Shown here: in pieces, positions 52,381 to 60,174 of the stretch
Numbering within the stretch: the stretch's first letter is position 1
Layout: every line of letters begins with the position of its first letter
From: Mycolicibacterium mageritense
GTDB taxonomy: Bacteria > Actinomycetota > Actinomycetes > Mycobacteriales > Mycobacteriaceae
DNA length: 64,000 nt
Assembly (NCBI RefSeq): GCF_010727475.1
Contig: NZ_AP022567.1
Location: forward strand, 5,518,001 to 5,582,000
Direction: 5' to 3'
Notes under the pieces: generated by a model
What the model was told of the DNA's origin: nothing
The model's database searches: none
Seen by the model: the letters and a program-made list of their open reading frames with translations, nothing else
Translations under genes and position numbers: made by a program

Positions 52381-53177
52381 GCGTGCTGCCTGGGCTGCTC
52401 CGCCTGGCGGACGCCCCGGACGGCTGGGCCGGCGCCGCTGCGGGGCCTGCCGGCAAGCGGGCCTACGGTGGCCTGCTGGCAGCGCAGAGCCTGGCCGCGG
52501 CATGCCGGACCGTCGAGCCGGATCGCGCGCCGACCAACATGCACCTGCAGTTCCTGCGCGGTGGCGACGCGGGCGAGCGCGTGACGTATCGCGTGCAACC
52601 GACCTACGACGGGCGCACCGCGGCGGCCCGCCGAGTCGATGCGTACGAGCACGGCCGGATGCTGACCACTGCGACGGTGTCGTTCGCGACCGCGCTCGCC
52701 GGCCCGGAGCACGGTGTACGAAACCTGCCGCACGATCCGGAGTCGTTGCCGCGCACCGGCCCTCCCGGCCCCGCGCCCGCGGTGCCGCTCGACGAGTTCG
52801 ACATCCGCATCGCGGACGACACGGTGAACGGCGCGTTCGTGCGGCGGTTCTGGTGGCGCGTCACAGCGGAGCTGCCGGATGAACCGCTCCTGCACACCCT
52901 GATCGCGGTGTACATCACCGATCTCTACGGCATCGATCCCGCGCTGGCCGTGCACGGGCACAGCATGCGGTCCCGCAGCCATCGCAGCGGCACGACCGAT
53001 TCGTCGATCTGGTTCCACCGTCCGGTGCGCGCAGGCGAGTGGAATCTGCTCGAATCGACGTCACCGGCCGCCGCGCGGGGCCGCGGCGTGATCACTTCAA
53101 GCCTGATCCGCGCGGACGGGGCCGTCGCCGCGACGCTGGTCCAGGAAGGGCTCATGGCCGAGCGCGTCGTGGGCTGA
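52377..53177 (+). CDS. Acyl-CoA thioesterase, TesB-like double hotdog
   Basis: A 266-residue protein with two hotdog halves like acyl-CoA thioesterase II. It contains KRAYGGLLAAQSLAAACRTV, MHLQFLRGGDAGERVTY, and the C-terminal half from DSSIWFHRPVRAGEWNLL to RGRGVITSSLIRADGAVAATLVQEG. It would release CoA from pathway products or dead-end acyl-CoAs; hydratase-like activity is possible for hotdog proteins. GTG start overlaps the CoA-transferase stop. The last 81 bases overlap the convergent adenylation-acyltransferase frame. Confidence 0.85.
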   Translation: MSVLPGLLRLADAPDGWAGAAAGPAGKRAYGGLLAAQSLAAACRTVEPDRAPTNMHLQFLRGGDAGERVTYRVQPTYDGRTAAARRVDAYEHGRMLTTATVSFATALAGPEHGVRNLPHDPESLPRTGPPGPAPAVPLDEFDIRIADDTVNGAFVRRFWWRVTAELPDEPLLHTLIAVYITDLYGIDPALAVHGHSMRSRSHRSGTTDSSIWFHRPVRAGEWNLLESTSPAAARGRGVITSSLIRADGAVAATLVQEGLMAERVVG

Positions 53178-55682
53178 CTTTCCTCGCCGAAAAGACGCGT
53201 AGGTACCCGAATATGCGGCGTGTCGGGTACCCGCGCGTCTGCTCGCCAGCCGGGAACGGGCCCACGTCACGAGGTAGGTCAGCGCCACCCCGACCACCAG
53301 TGACGCGCACACCCCGATGAACGGGTGCCCACCGAACAGCGCATAGACCTGGAAGTGTGTGAGGTAGACGTACAGCGACGCCTCCGCGAGCAGGCCGCAC
53401 ACCACCGCGACCGGGGCGGGACAGCGAAGCGCAGGCAGCCAGATGAGCAACACCAGCCCGGCGAACACCAGGGCCTCCCGGTGCGGATTGCCGAAGTAAC
53501 CCGCCAGCCCGACCGCGAGCACCGCGGTGACGGCTGCCCGGTGCCACGTGGTGGTGGCCTTGGCGGCGGCCCAACCGGCGGCGAAGAACCAGAACGCCAG
53601 CACCGTGAACCAGGCTTCGCGGCCGAGCCCGAACCCCGCCACGTCGTAGCGCAGCGCCACCCCGAACGCGAGGAAGGCCGCGGCGAATCCGAACGGGCGG
53701 TGCCGCTCCCAGCGGTCAGCGGCAGGCAGCCAGCAGACTGCGGTGAGCGCCACCAGGATCCACACCAGCACCTCGACGAACCACAGCCGGCCCGCCGTCA
53801 TGCTGTCGGGCGGCCCGAGGATCTTGTTGGCCAGCAAAAGGTTCGACGCGTGATAGTCGTCGGTCAGCACCAGGGCGATCGCGATCCAGATGATCGACGG
53901 CACGGCGATCCACGCGATGGTGGTGCGCAGGTGGCGCACCCGCCGCTCGCGCGACACCGGTGTGAGGCAGAAGCGGCCGAAGTTGTAGCCTGCGACACCG
54001 AGCAGAAGATGCGCGCCGCCCCACAGTTTGAACAGGTCCGCGTGCGAACCGACGATCAGCACGATCGCGGCGGCCCGCAGCGCGACGCTGGTTTCCACCG
54101 TCGCACCCCACCGGCGCTTGGGTGCGGTGGTGGGGCGGAGGTCACGCAGTGGCATCAGGTGCCACCGGGCGGGCAGCCGCCCGAGGGCCTGTTCGAGCCG
54201 GACCGACATCGCGACGTAGGACAGCGAGTTTCCGCCGAGGTCGACGAAGCTCGCGTCGGTGTCGATCCTCGTGGGATCCAGGTGCAGAACGTCGGCGAAC
54301 AGCTGCCGCAGGTCCGATGAATCGGCCATCCCGTCGTCAGCGGTTAGCGCACGTACCGCGAGATAGTCGGGCTTGCCCGACGGGAGGCGCGGCAACGAGT
54401 CGACCACGGTGGCGCGGACCGCGACCGCGGGTACACCGGCCGCGTCGGCTGCCAGTTGAGCCACCTCGGGCGCGCCGTGCGACGTGACGGCCGCGACGAC
54501 GATGCCGCCGTCGTCGTCGGTGCACAACGCGTCGACACCATGGCGCGACAGCGTGGCCTCCAGCTGCTGAAGATCGATCCGCAGGCCGTAGAGCTTCACG
54601 AAACGGCCTGCGCGGCCGATGATCTCGTAGAGACCGTCGGCGCCGCACCGGGCGATGTCGCCCGTGCGCAGCTCGTCCACGGTGGCTCCGAGCGCCAGAT
54701 CCGCGGGGTGCTGGGCGTAGCCCATCATGACGTTCGGGCCCCGGTAGACCAATGCACCCACGCCGTCCGGCCAGTCGCCCCCGGTGTCGATCGACAACGA
54801 TCCGCCGGGGATCGGCCTGCCGATGCTGTTCGGGTGCGTCACCGCAAGCTCCGGTGGCAGATACGCCATCCGGGCGGTGGCTTCGGTGGCGCCGTACATC
54901 ACGAACAGCTGCCAGCCACGGCGCCTGCCCAGCGTTGCGACCTCGCGGACCCGCTCGGGCGGCATGCGTCCGCCGGCCTGCGTGACATAGCGCAGGTGGG
55001 GGAGATCCATGCCGGCGAAGCCGATGCGGTCCAGCAACTCGAACGTGTGCGGTACACCGGCGAAACTGGTGCCGCGGTGGCGCCGGAACAGTGCCCAGAA
55101 CTCGTCGTCGACGACGGAGGCGTCGGTGAGGATCAGGCCTGCGCCGCGCAGCAGGTGACTGTGCACGACGGACAGGCCGTAACAGTAGGACATCGGCAGC
55201 GTGGTTGCCGCACAATCCGTCTCACGGATGTCGAGGTACTCGGCGATGGCGGCTGCATTGCTGATCAGGTTGGTGCGCGACAACCGCACCAGTTTCGGGG
55301 ATCCGGTACTGCCCGACGTGGACAGCAAGAGCGCCAGTTCGTCGTGCAGCCGGTGGGCGCTTTCGCGACGTCGGTGCCGCACACCCGCCGCGTCCACGAC
55401 GGTATCGGGGTCATAGGTCGCGATGATCGCGTCGTGATCGCGGCCTGCGGGCACCGGAATCACCACGTGCCCCGCGGCGAGCGCACCGAGATAGTGCGCC
55501 AGGGTGGGGATGTCGTTGTGCGTCTCCAGCAGAACCAGGCGGCGACCCGGGCCGAGCGCGGCCGCGGCCGTTTCGACGCGGTCGGCCAGGGCGAGGTAGC
55601 TCAACTGCTCCTCGGCGGTGTACGCCGCCACCCGATCACCATGGGAGCGTAGGCATTCGGTCAGCGAGGCCGGTGCGCTCAC
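53097..55682 (-). CDS. Adenylation-carrier-membrane acyltransferase fusion protein
   Basis: An 861-residue protein with three parts: an AMP-forming adenylation domain (about 1-450; LLLSTSGSTGSPKLVRLSRT, MYGATEATARMAYL, YRGPNVMMGY); a carrier domain with phosphopantetheine serine in LGGNSLSYVAM (about 482); and an acyltransferase-3/OafA-like membrane domain with about ten segments (about 530-805). It could activate an acid, hold it on the carrier and pass it to an extracytoplasmic acceptor. The last roughly 50 residues come from the hairpin repeat and antisense of the thioesterase gene, suggesting an accidental extension. The GTG overlaps the iron-ABC ATPase stop by four bases, so it belongs to that operon. 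Confidence 0.85.
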   Translation of the reverse strand: MSAPASLTECLRSHGDRVAAYTAEEQLSYLALADRVETAAAALGPGRRLVLLETHNDIPTLAHYLGALAAGHVVIPVPAGRDHDAIIATYDPDTVVDAAGVRHRRRESAHRLHDELALLLSTSGSTGSPKLVRLSRTNLISNAAAIAEYLDIRETDCAATTLPMSYCYGLSVVHSHLLRGAGLILTDASVVDDEFWALFRRHRGTSFAGVPHTFELLDRIGFAGMDLPHLRYVTQAGGRMPPERVREVATLGRRRGWQLFVMYGATEATARMAYLPPELAVTHPNSIGRPIPGGSLSIDTGGDWPDGVGALVYRGPNVMMGYAQHPADLALGATVDELRTGDIARCGADGLYEIIGRAGRFVKLYGLRIDLQQLEATLSRHGVDALCTDDDGGIVVAAVTSHGAPEVAQLAADAAGVPAVAVRATVVDSLPRLPSGKPDYLAVRALTADDGMADSSDLRQLFADVLHLDPTRIDTDASFVDLGGNSLSYVAMSVRLEQALGRLPARWHLMPLRDLRPTTAPKRRWGATVETSVALRAAAIVLIVGSHADLFKLWGGAHLLLGVAGYNFGRFCLTPVSRERRVRHLRTTIAWIAVPSIIWIAIALVLTDDYHASNLLLANKILGPPDSMTAGRLWFVEVLVWILVALTAVCWLPAADRWERHRPFGFAAAFLAFGVALRYDVAGFGLGREAWFTVLAFWFFAAGWAAAKATTTWHRAAVTAVLAVGLAGYFGNPHREALVFAGLVLLIWLPALRCPAPVAVVCGLLAEASLYVYLTHFQVYALFGGHPFIGVCASLVVGVALTYLVTWARSRLASRRAGTRHAAYSGTYASFRRGKSAHDALGHEPFLDQRRGDGPVRADQA
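53184..53246. repeat. Long hairpin repeat between convergent genes, copy 2
   Basis: AGACGCG pairs with CGCGTCT and inside it GGTACCCGA pairs with TCGGGTACC around a 12-base loop; the right flank is GCTCGCC. Core, loop length and order match copy 1 at 19245, and TTTCC again stands on the left. It follows the thioesterase stop directly. On the minus strand it lies inside the 3' part of the adenylation-acyltransferase frame, which has no stop before it. Confidence 0.75.
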
Positions 55683-56731
55683 CGGAAAACCGTTCCGCTG
55701 CCGAGCACCTTGATCCGGACCTTGGTGTCCACCGCCGGCGGATTGAGGCTGTGCTGGCGGACGGTGACCGGAGCCGCGTCACCGGCCGGGTCGATGGTCA
55801 GCAATACATCGTGGCCCAGGAACTCCGTTGCCACGACGGTGCCCACCCCCGACGGTCCTTCGGTGTCCGAAACCGCGGTGGCGACAAGCTGTTCGGGGCG
55901 CAGCAGGATCGTCGCGGTGCCGTCGTCAACGCCCGGCTGCACCGGGATACGGCCCAGCGCGCAGTCCGCGAATCCGCCCGACACCGTGCACGCCAGCGTC
56001 ACGCAGTCGCCGAGGAATTCCGCGGTGAACCGGTCACGCGGATGGTGGTACACCTGCATGGGCGCACCGACCTGGGTGAACCGGCCGTCCCGCATCACCG
56101 CGACCTGGTCGGCGAGCGACAGCGCCTCCTCCTGATCGTGGGTCACCAAGAGCGTGGTCACGCCGGCGTCGGCGAGGGTCGCTGCGACGGCCTTGCGGGT
56201 GGAGGCGCGCAGGCCCGTGTCGAGCGCACTGAACGGTTCGTCGAGCAGCATCAGCGCGGGACGGCGGGCCAGCGCCCGGGCCAGCGCCACCCGCTGCTGC
56301 TGGCCACCGGAGAGCTGATGGGGATGGCGGTCGGCGAAAGAACCGTCCAGCGACACGGTTTCGAGGAGCTCGGTGATCCGGGAGCGTGCCGCGCGGCCGC
56401 GCAGCACACCACGCAGGCCGTAGCCGACGTTCTGCCCGACGGTCAGGTGGGGGAACAGCGCACCGTCCTGCGCGACGTAGCCGACCCCGCGTTGATGCGC
56501 GGGCACGTGGCGGTGGGCGGTGGCGACCTCGCGTCCGTCGATCGTGACCGAACCGGCGTCGGGGGATTCGAAACCGGCGATCAGTCGAAGCAGCGTGGTC
56601 TTGCCGCACCCGGATGCACCGACGACCGCGGTGACGGTGCCCGGCGCCAGGTCCAGGTCGATGTCATGCAGCACCGTGGTGCCGTTGAACGACTTCGCCA
56701 GGTTGCGGGTCTGCAGGGTCGGCGTGCTCAC
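55679..56731 (-). CDS. Ferric iron ABC importer ATP-binding protein (FbpC-like)
   Basis: A 350-residue ATPase with Walker A VGASGCGKTTLL (about 37), signature LSGGQQQRVALA, Walker B LMLLDEPFSALD and a C-terminal TOBE-like regulatory region (from LRPEQLVATAV onwards). It powers the SfuB-type permease upstream. The GTG at 56731 overlaps the permease stop (GTGA). Its own stop overlaps the start of the adenylation-acyltransferase gene in the same way. Confidence 0.92.
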   Translation of the reverse strand: MSTPTLQTRNLAKSFNGTTVLHDIDLDLAPGTVTAVVGASGCGKTTLLRLIAGFESPDAGSVTIDGREVATAHRHVPAHQRGVGYVAQDGALFPHLTVGQNVGYGLRGVLRGRAARSRITELLETVSLDGSFADRHPHQLSGGQQQRVALARALARRPALMLLDEPFSALDTGLRASTRKAVAATLADAGVTTLLVTHDQEEALSLADQVAVMRDGRFTQVGAPMQVYHHPRDRFTAEFLGDCVTLACTVSGGFADCALGRIPVQPGVDDGTATILLRPEQLVATAVSDTEGPSGVGTVVATEFLGHDVLLTIDPAGDAAPVTVRQHSLNPPAVDTKVRIKVLGSGTVFR

Positions 56732-58296
56732 AGCGCGGCCACCTTCGTCGACTGGCGGAACAGCACCAGTGTCACGGGGATTGCCAGCACCACGAGCACC
56801 AGCGCGTACGGTGCCGCCGCGGGGTAGTCGAGTTCGCTGGCGTAGGACCAGAACCGCATCGACAGGGTGCGCGTCCCGGTGGGGGCCAGCAGCAGCGTCG
56901 CGGTCAGTTCGGTCGCCACCGCCACGAACACCAGTGACGCACCGGCCGCCGCGGCAGGAGCGGTGAGGCGCAACGTGATTCGGGTGAACGTGCCCGACGG
57001 GGAACTGCCCAGCGCCCGCGATGCCTCCTCCAGGTTGATCGGAACCTGGGCCAATCCCGCCCGCAGGCTCACCAGCGCGCGTGGCATGAACAGCAGCACG
57101 TAGGCGCCGAGGATCAACGCAACGGTCTGATACAGCGGGGGGACGACGCGGATCGCGACGGTGACGAGCGCGAGCGCGGTGACGATGCCGGGCAGTGAGC
57201 TCGTGACGAAGTTGGCGCCCTCGACGATCCGGGGCAGCGCGCCGCGGCAGCGCACCGCGACCCACGCCACCGGAAACGCGAGCAGCGTGGTGACGGCGGC
57301 AGCCGCGGTCGCCAGCGCGACGGTCTGTCCCAACGCGGAACCGAGATCGTCGAGTGCCCACACACCTGGGCCACCGATCCACAACCACCGCACGATCGTC
57401 CACACCGGTACCCCCAGTGCCGCCGCGAGCAGTGCGGCGAGGGCGGCCTGTGCCGGAAACATCATGCGGCCCAGGGGAATCGGCGTCGGGCGGCGCGGCG
57501 CTCCCGCGCCGATCCTCGCGAAGCGAGCCTCGCCCCGGGCACCGGCCTCGGCGACCAGCAGCACCAGGCAGCACAACACGAGCACACCGGCGAGCATGCT
57601 GCCCGCCGCCCCGTCGAAGGTCGCTTGAAATTGCTCGAAGATCGCGGTGGTGAAGGTGTCGAACCGCAGCATCGCGAAAGCGCCGTATTCCGCGAGCAGA
57701 TGCACGGCGATCAACAAGCCGCTGCCGAGCACGGCCAACCGAAGCTGCGGCAGCACGACCCGCAGCGTCACACCCGCGGTGTCCGATCCGAGGGTCCGTG
57801 CCGACTCCTCGACGGCCGGATCCAGGCGGCGCAGCGTCGCGGCCGCCGGCAGATACACGAACGGGAAGTACGACAGCGTCGACACCAGCACGCCCCCGGC
57901 CATGCCGTGCAGCGACGGGATCACGCCCACCCACGCGTAGCTGTTCACGAAGGCGGGCACCGCCAGCGGCGCCACGAACAGCGGCCGCCACACGGCCCGG
58001 CCCGGCAGGTCCGAACGTTCCACGAGCCAGGCCACCGCGACGCCGAGCACGACGCACAGCGGAACCGTCAACGCCACCAAACCCACTGTGTTGACCAGCA
58101 ACTCGCCGACCCGCGGGCGGATGAGCAACTCGCGGGCCTGGGCCGGCCCCGTCGTGACGATCGCCCACGCGACGTAGCCGAGCGGGATCGCGGTGGCAGC
58201 GACGAGGACCACCACGACAACCGTCATCACAGGTCCGGGCCGGGTCGACGGTCCCGATCGTCGGGCCGGGATCCGGGTGACCGGCGGGGCTACCAC
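56728..58296 (-). CDS. Ferric iron ABC importer permease (FbpB/SfuB-like)
   Basis: A 522-residue membrane protein with about twelve segments, two fused permease halves as usual for FbpB. Each half has an EAA-type ATPase-contact loop: DPAVEESARTLGSDTAGVTL and PINLEEASRALGSSPSGTF. The GTG start is six bases after the stop of the binding protein. It moves periplasmic-side iron delivered by the lipoprotein across the inner membrane. Confidence 0.93.
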   Translation of the reverse strand: MVAPPVTRIPARRSGPSTRPGPVMTVVVVVLVAATAIPLGYVAWAIVTTGPAQARELLIRPRVGELLVNTVGLVALTVPLCVVLGVAVAWLVERSDLPGRAVWRPLFVAPLAVPAFVNSYAWVGVIPSLHGMAGGVLVSTLSYFPFVYLPAAATLRRLDPAVEESARTLGSDTAGVTLRVVLPQLRLAVLGSGLLIAVHLLAEYGAFAMLRFDTFTTAIFEQFQATFDGAAGSMLAGVLVLCCLVLLVAEAGARGEARFARIGAGAPRRPTPIPLGRMMFPAQAALAALLAAALGVPVWTIVRWLWIGGPGVWALDDLGSALGQTVALATAAAAVTTLLAFPVAWVAVRCRGALPRIVEGANFVTSSLPGIVTALALVTVAIRVVPPLYQTVALILGAYVLLFMPRALVSLRAGLAQVPINLEEASRALGSSPSGTFTRITLRLTAPAAAAGASLVFVAVATELTATLLLAPTGTRTLSMRFWSYASELDYPAAAPYALVLVVLAIPVTLVLFRQSTKVAAL

Positions 58297-58301
58297 AGCA
58301 C

Positions 58302-59330
58302 TTACAGCAGACCCGCTGCCGTCATCAGATCGGACACCTTCTTGGCGTCCAGGTCGGACGGATCGACGGCGGGCGGATGCAGCTCACTGAGCGGTTTGAG
58401 GGCGGGGTTCGCCGGAACGTCGCTGGCCACCGGGTATTCGAACGACGTGCCCTGCTGCAGCACTTCCTGGCCGGCCTTGCTGGTGACGAACTGGAGGAAC
58501 TGCTGGGCCTGCTGCTGCTTCTTGCTGGACTTCAGTACCCCGCCACCCGACAGCGACAGGAACGCGCCGGGGTCGCCGTTGCCGAAGTAGTGCAGCGCGG
58601 TGTTGCCGCTGATCTCCTTGGCCTTGGCCTGATCGCGGAACCAGTAGTAGTGGTAGATCACGCCGCCTTCGACCTCGCCGGTGTTGACCGCCTTGAGCGT
58701 CGCGATGTTGTCCTTGTAGGCGACGGCGTTGGTTTTCATGCCCGCCAGCCACTGGGCTGTGGCGGGTTCGCCCTTGAGCGCGAGCAGCGCGGCGACGATG
58801 GCCTGGAAATCGGCCTTTGCCGGGGGCGCACCCCAGCGGCCCTTCCACGTCGGCTGCTGCAGATCCAGCAGGGACTTGGGCAGCTGTTCGGGCCGCAGCT
58901 TGGTGGTGTTGTACGCGAAGACCGTGGTCCTCGCCGCGACACCGGTCCACTTACCGGTGGCCGGACGGTATTGCGCGGGAACCTGTTTGATGGTGTCCGC
59001 CGCCACGTCGGCGAACAGGTCGGCCTGCTCGACGGCCGCCATCGCGGGGGAGTTCTCCGTCAAGAACACATCGGCCGGTGACGCGGCGCCCTCTGCCACC
59101 AGCTGGTTGCCCAGCTCGGTGTCACCGCCCTGGCGGTAGGTGACCTTGATGCCGGTCTCCTTGGTGAACGCGTCGATCCATTCCTTGGTCAGCGATTCGT
59201 GCTGGGCGTTGTAGATCAGCAGCTCGTCGCTCTGCTCGGAACCTGAGCACGCGGTCGCCCCGAGCGTGAGCGCGACGATCGAGGCGATCGACAGGACGGG
59301 GCCCGCGATCCGGCGCCAGGTGTTTCGCAT
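58302..59330 (-). CDS. Ferric iron ABC importer substrate-binding lipoprotein (FbpA-like)
   Basis: A 342-residue lipoprotein with lipobox GATAC (lipidated Cys28) and a type 2 periplasmic-binding fold: LLIYNAQHESLTKEWIDAF, then FLTENSPAMAAVEQADLF, then NTGEVEGGVIYHYYWFRDQA. The tyrosine pair in IYHYYW matches the residues that bind Fe3+ in FbpA proteins. An IdeR-like box lies about 50-65 bases upstream of its ATG. It is the first gene of the operon that ends with the acyltransferase fusion. Confidence 0.93.
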   Translation of the reverse strand: MRNTWRRIAGPVLSIASIVALTLGATACSGSEQSDELLIYNAQHESLTKEWIDAFTKETGIKVTYRQGGDTELGNQLVAEGAASPADVFLTENSPAMAAVEQADLFADVAADTIKQVPAQYRPATGKWTGVAARTTVFAYNTTKLRPEQLPKSLLDLQQPTWKGRWGAPPAKADFQAIVAALLALKGEPATAQWLAGMKTNAVAYKDNIATLKAVNTGEVEGGVIYHYYWFRDQAKAKEISGNTALHYFGNGDPGAFLSLSGGGVLKSSKKQQQAQQFLQFVTSKAGQEVLQQGTSFEYPVASDVPANPALKPLSELHPPAVDPSDLDAKKVSDLMTAAGLL

Positions 59331-59377
59331 CCGTAGGTTCCTTCCGCGCCGCTCACGACGTTGTCAGTTGGTCTTTG

Positions 59378-59396
59378 TTAGCCCAGCGTTGCCTAA
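59378..59396 (-). promoter_or_regulatory. IdeR-like iron box upstream of the iron importer
   Basis: On the minus strand the 19-mer TTAGGCAACGCTGGGCTAA matches the IdeR consensus TTAGGTTAGGCTAACCTAA at 13 of 19 positions, with both outer ends intact. It lies 48-66 bases before the binding-protein ATG, where iron-loaded IdeR would repress. The iron function of the operon supports it. Confidence 0.55.
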
Positions 59397-59478
59397 CGAC
59401 CCTACCGGCGGGCATCGCGAAGCACGAAGAAGACCGGCAAACCGGGGCGGACGCGCTGCCGCGCGGTGCGCGTGGGGT

Positions 59479-59484
59479 GACAAT
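59479..59484 (+). promoter_or_regulatory. Candidate -10 hexamer of a leaderless response-regulator promoter
   Basis: GACAAT lies exactly six bases before the GTG of the response regulator, the same hexamer and spacing as at ftsY. There is no Shine-Dalgarno sequence. Confidence 0.5.
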
Positions 59485-59490
59485 TCACCC

Positions 59491-60174
59491 GTGCGGGTTC
59501 TGATCGTCGACGATGAGCCGCGTCTGACGGCGATGCTCAGCGTGGGCCTTCGGGCCGAGGGCGCCGTGGTGGTCACGGCCGACAACGGCGTGGACGGCCT
59601 GCACCACGCGGTGGAGGAAGACTTCGACGTCATCGTCCTCGACATCATGTTGCCCGGCATGAGCGGCTATGAAGTGCTGCGCACCCTGCGGGCCAAACAC
59701 GTGTGGACACCCGTGTTGATGCTGACCGCCAAGGACGGCGAGCTCGACGAGACCGACGCGTTCGATCTCGGCGCCGACGACTATCTCACCAAGCCGTTCT
59801 CGTTCAACGTGCTGATGGCGCGGCTACGGGCGTTGCAGCGGCGCGGCGCGCCGGCCCGTCCGGCTGTGATGTCCGCCGGGGGCCTGGTGCTCGACCCGGC
59901 CCGCAAGACCGTGACGCGCGACGGCACGCTCATCGAGTTGACGGCCAAGGAGTTCTGTCTGCTGGAGTTCCTGATGCGCAACAAGGACACCGTCGTGACG
60001 AAGACCGACATCCTGCGCAACGTCTGGGATTCGCATTACTCGGGCCCGGCCAACGTGGTCGAGGTGTACGTGAGATATGTGCGGCTCAAGATCGATGTTC
60101 CGTTCGGCACCAACACGATCGCGACCGTTCGGGGGGTCGGTTACCGGCTCGAGTCCGAGGACAGCGGGAACTGA
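59491..60174 (+). CDS. OmpR-family response regulator
   Basis: A 227-residue two-component regulator. The receiver domain has the phosphoacceptor Asp51 in VIVLDIMLPGMSGYEVL, the acidic pair DDEP and the switch Lys in DDYLTKPFSF. The winged-helix output domain (about 130-222) includes ELTAKEFCLLEFLMRNKDTV and TVRGVGYRLE. The partner kinase is encoded convergently on the other strand and the two 3' ends overlap by 34 bases, not the usual operon order. It is divergent from the iron importer, with both promoters in a 160-base gap. Confidence 0.94.
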   Translation: MRVLIVDDEPRLTAMLSVGLRAEGAVVVTADNGVDGLHHAVEEDFDVIVLDIMLPGMSGYEVLRTLRAKHVWTPVLMLTAKDGELDETDAFDLGADDYLTKPFSFNVLMARLRALQRRGAPARPAVMSAGGLVLDPARKTVTRDGTLIELTAKEFCLLEFLMRNKDTVVTKTDILRNVWDSHYSGPANVVEVYVRYVRLKIDVPFGTNTIATVRGVGYRLESEDSGN

